This document shows, piece after piece, positions 20,877-23,062 of a DNA stretch of 23,062 nucleotides. The DNA is from a virus, in the IMG/VR virus record IMGVR_UViG_3300030012_000977, positions 1 to 23,062 of that record; one strand, given 5' to 3'. The notes beneath the pieces were generated by a model, which made no database searches, was not told the origin of the DNA, and saw only the letters and a list, made by a program, of their open reading frames with translations. The first letter of the stretch is position 1. Each line of letters opens with the position of its first letter. Made by a program: the position numbers and the translations under genes.

Positions 20877-23062
20877 AATTAAACACTGGTATTAATAGTG
20901 CGTTTCCAAGTCAGATGGTATCTGAGGAGGAAAAGAAAAGTTTAGAATATGGATTATTAGTGGGGCAAGCTATTGAATACGAATGGTTTAGAGGAGGTAG
21001 AGTAAATGGTAGCAGGTGGAACACGGGTTATCAAAATTTTCACAATCTAAGATTATATGCTAGAGGAGAACAAAGTGTACAAAAATATAAAGATGAATTA
21101 TCTATTAATGGTGATTTATCTTATTTAAATTTAGACTGGAAACCAGTTCCTATTATACCTAAGTTTGTAGATATAGTGGTAAATGGTATATCTTCTAAAG
21201 AATATGATATAAAAGCTTTTTCTCAAGATCCTTTTTCTTTACAACAAAGAACACAATATGCCACTAACATAGTTGAAGATATGTATGGTCAAGATCTTAT
21301 AGCTCAAGCCAAGGAAACAACAGGTGAAGATTTTTCTAGATCAAATATTCCATCAAATCAATTACCTAGAAATAAAGAAGAATTAGAACTTCATATGCAG
21401 CTTTCTTATAAACAAAGTATTGAAATAGCTGAAGAAGAAGTTATTAATAATATTTTATCTAACAATAAATATAATTTAACTAAAAAAAGAATTATTGAAG
21501 ACATTGCAACAATAGGTATTGGTGCAGCTAAAACTACATTTAATAAATCTAACGGCGTTGTAGTAGATTATGTTGATCCTGCTAATTTAGTTTATTCATA
21601 TACTAATGATCCTAATTTTGAAGATATATATTATGTAGGTGAAATAAAATCTATGACTTTAGCTGAAATTAAAAAAAGGTTTCCATATCTTACAGATGAA
21701 GAATTAGAGAAAATGGTGAGATACCCTGGTAGAGATGGTTATATTGCAAACCCTAATTATGATAATGATTTAGTACAAATATTATTTTTTGAATATAAAA
21801 CATTTATTGATCAAGTTTTTAAAATTAAAAAAACTGATACAGGGTTGGAAAAAACATTAGAAAAACCGGATACTTTTAATCCACCTGAAAGTGATAATTT
21901 TAATAGAGTTTCAAGATCAATTGAAGTATTGTTTAGTGGTGCTAAAGTAATGGGTGTTCCACAAATGTTAGAATGGAAGTTAGCAGAAAACATGACTAGA
22001 CCTGTTTCTGATACAACTAAAGTTAAGATGAATTATACCATATGTGCACCTAGTCTATATCAAGGTCGTATAGAATCATTAGTTAGTAGATGTACAAGCT
22101 TTGCTGATATAATACAGTTAACATCATTAAAATTACAGCAAGTAATACAACGTATGGTTCCAGACGGTGTTTTTGTAGATGTTGATGGGCTTGCTGAAGT
22201 TGATTTAGGTAATGGAACCAATTATAATCCACAAGAAGCTTTAAACATGTATTTCCAAACTGGTAGTATAGTTGGTAGATCTTTAACTCAAGATGGTGAT
22301 CCTAACAGAGGTAAAGTACCTATTCAAGAATTACAAAGTAGTGCTGGTAATGCAAAAATTTCAGCTTTAATAAATACGTATCAGTATTATTTACAGATGA
22401 TAAGAGATGTAACCGGTCTTAATGAAGCACGTGATGGTAGTTTACCAGATAAAGATGCTCTAGTTGGATTGCAAAAAATGGCAGCTAATGCTTCAAATAT
22501 TGCAACTAAACATATACTAGATTCTAGTTTATATTTAACATTAAGAATATGTGAAAATATTTCTCTTAGGGTTGCGGATGCTTTAGAATTTCCACTAACA
22601 GCCAACTCATTAAAAGAAAGCATATCTGTTTTTAATACTGAAACACTTAAAGAAATAGATAAATTAAATTTACATGATTTTGGTATTTATATGGAATTAG
22701 AGCCGGACGATGAGGAAAAAGCACAATTAGAACAAAATATACAAATAGCTTTACAAAATCAAGGTATTGATTTAGAAGATGCTATAGATATTAGACAAAT
22801 AAAAAATTTAAAGTTAGCAAATCAAATGCTAAAACTTAAAAGAAAACAAAAACAAAAAGAAGATCAAGCTAATCAAAAAGCGATGATAGCTGCTCAAAGT
22901 GAGGCTAATGCAAAAGCGGCTGAGTCTGCAGCTATGAACGAAGTTCAAAAACAAGAGGCCTTAGCTAATACTGAAATACAAATAGAACAAGCAAAATCTC
23001 AGTTTGAAATACAAAGAATGGAACAAGAAGCATTAATTAAAAAGCAATTAATGGCTGAAGAG
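20873..23062 (+). CDS. Portal protein (3' partial)
   Basis: The frame is open for 730 codons from ATG 20873 (ATGA overlap with terL) to the window end. The N-terminal part has EYEWFRGGRVNGSRWNTGYQ and WKPVPIIPKFVDIVVNGISS, typical of the start of large portal proteins. The middle contains IEDIATIGIGAAKTTF and VDYVDPANLVYSYT (clip/stem region). KISALINTYQYYLQMIRDVT and GLNEARDGS follow, the classic portal stem and tunnel helices before a G-L-Q region. Residues ~614-730 are a long charged, Gln/Lys/Ala-rich coiled coil that continues past the edge. It forms the dodecameric ring through which TerL packages DNA. The position after terL fits. The missing C-terminus lies outside the window. Confidence 0.88.
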   Translation, partial: MKLNTGINSAFPSQMVSEEEKKSLEYGLLVGQAIEYEWFRGGRVNGSRWNTGYQNFHNLRLYARGEQSVQKYKDELSINGDLSYLNLDWKPVPIIPKFVDIVVNGISSKEYDIKAFSQDPFSLQQRTQYATNIVEDMYGQDLIAQAKETTGEDFSRSNIPSNQLPRNKEELELHMQLSYKQSIEIAEEEVINNILSNNKYNLTKKRIIEDIATIGIGAAKTTFNKSNGVVVDYVDPANLVYSYTNDPNFEDIYYVGEIKSMTLAEIKKRFPYLTDEELEKMVRYPGRDGYIANPNYDNDLVQILFFEYKTFIDQVFKIKKTDTGLEKTLEKPDTFNPPESDNFNRVSRSIEVLFSGAKVMGVPQMLEWKLAENMTRPVSDTTKVKMNYTICAPSLYQGRIESLVSRCTSFADIIQLTSLKLQQVIQRMVPDGVFVDVDGLAEVDLGNGTNYNPQEALNMYFQTGSIVGRSLTQDGDPNRGKVPIQELQSSAGNAKISALINTYQYYLQMIRDVTGLNEARDGSLPDKDALVGLQKMAANASNIATKHILDSSLYLTLRICENISLRVADALEFPLTANSLKESISVFNTETLKEIDKLNLHDFGIYMELEPDDEEKAQLEQNIQIALQNQGIDLEDAIDIRQIKNLKLANQMLKLKRKQKQKEDQANQKAMIAAQSEANAKAAESAAMNEVQKQEALANTEIQIEQAKSQFEIQRMEQEALIKKQLMAEE

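Overview
The window is a 23 kb piece of an AT-rich (roughly one-third GC by eye) tailed-phage genome (Caudoviricetes). All 25 called genes lie on the + strand. Genes are packed end to end, with many ATGA or TAATG stop/start overlaps. There is no tRNA, rRNA, CRISPR array, integrase or insertion sequence, and no gene-free stretch longer than about 100 bases. The first gene enters from the left edge and the last runs off the right edge. The host is probably a marine-type member of Bacteroidota (Flavobacteriia-like). I infer this from the low GC, the near absence of Shine-Dalgarno sequences, the A/T-rich leaders with A at -3 before ATG, and gene families I associate with marine flavophages. The host is not proven by the sequence.

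Region 1 (1-10763) is a receptor-binding array of four large, repetitive fibre or adhesin genes. The first (5'-truncated) and second carry YadA-head-like repeats. The second, third and fourth each end in a peptidase S74 intramolecular chaperone domain with an intact Ser/Lys dyad and a C-terminal helix, and they share a short N-terminal peptide of the MAxLSNIN type. A small conserved phage protein closes the array.

Region 2 (10764-13437) is a short non-coding gap with a hairpin, a small unknown gene, and then a chaperonin unit. The unit holds a 520-aa GroEL-like protein, an overlapping 86-aa GroES-like protein, and a putative winged-helix protein coupled to it. The order groEL-groES is the reverse of the usual bacterial operon.

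Region 3 (13440-17291) mixes tiny basic or Gly-rich proteins with an M15-type peptidoglycan peptidase (endolysin candidate), two candidate virion surface proteins, a small HExxH protein and a GTA-type three-TM holin. The lysis genes are therefore present but not adjacent.

Region 4 (17348-23062) holds two small conserved proteins, a 201-aa protein that looks like two GroES-type barrels in tandem, a candidate small terminase subunit, the large terminase and the portal protein (3' truncated). This is the start of the packaging and head module.

As a whole, the window encodes DNA packaging, host lysis, several alternative host-binding fibres and a phage-owned folding machine. The most notable features are the complete GroEL/GroES pair with a remodelled apical binding face, the additional tandem GroES-like protein, and the run of three self-cleaving fibres.
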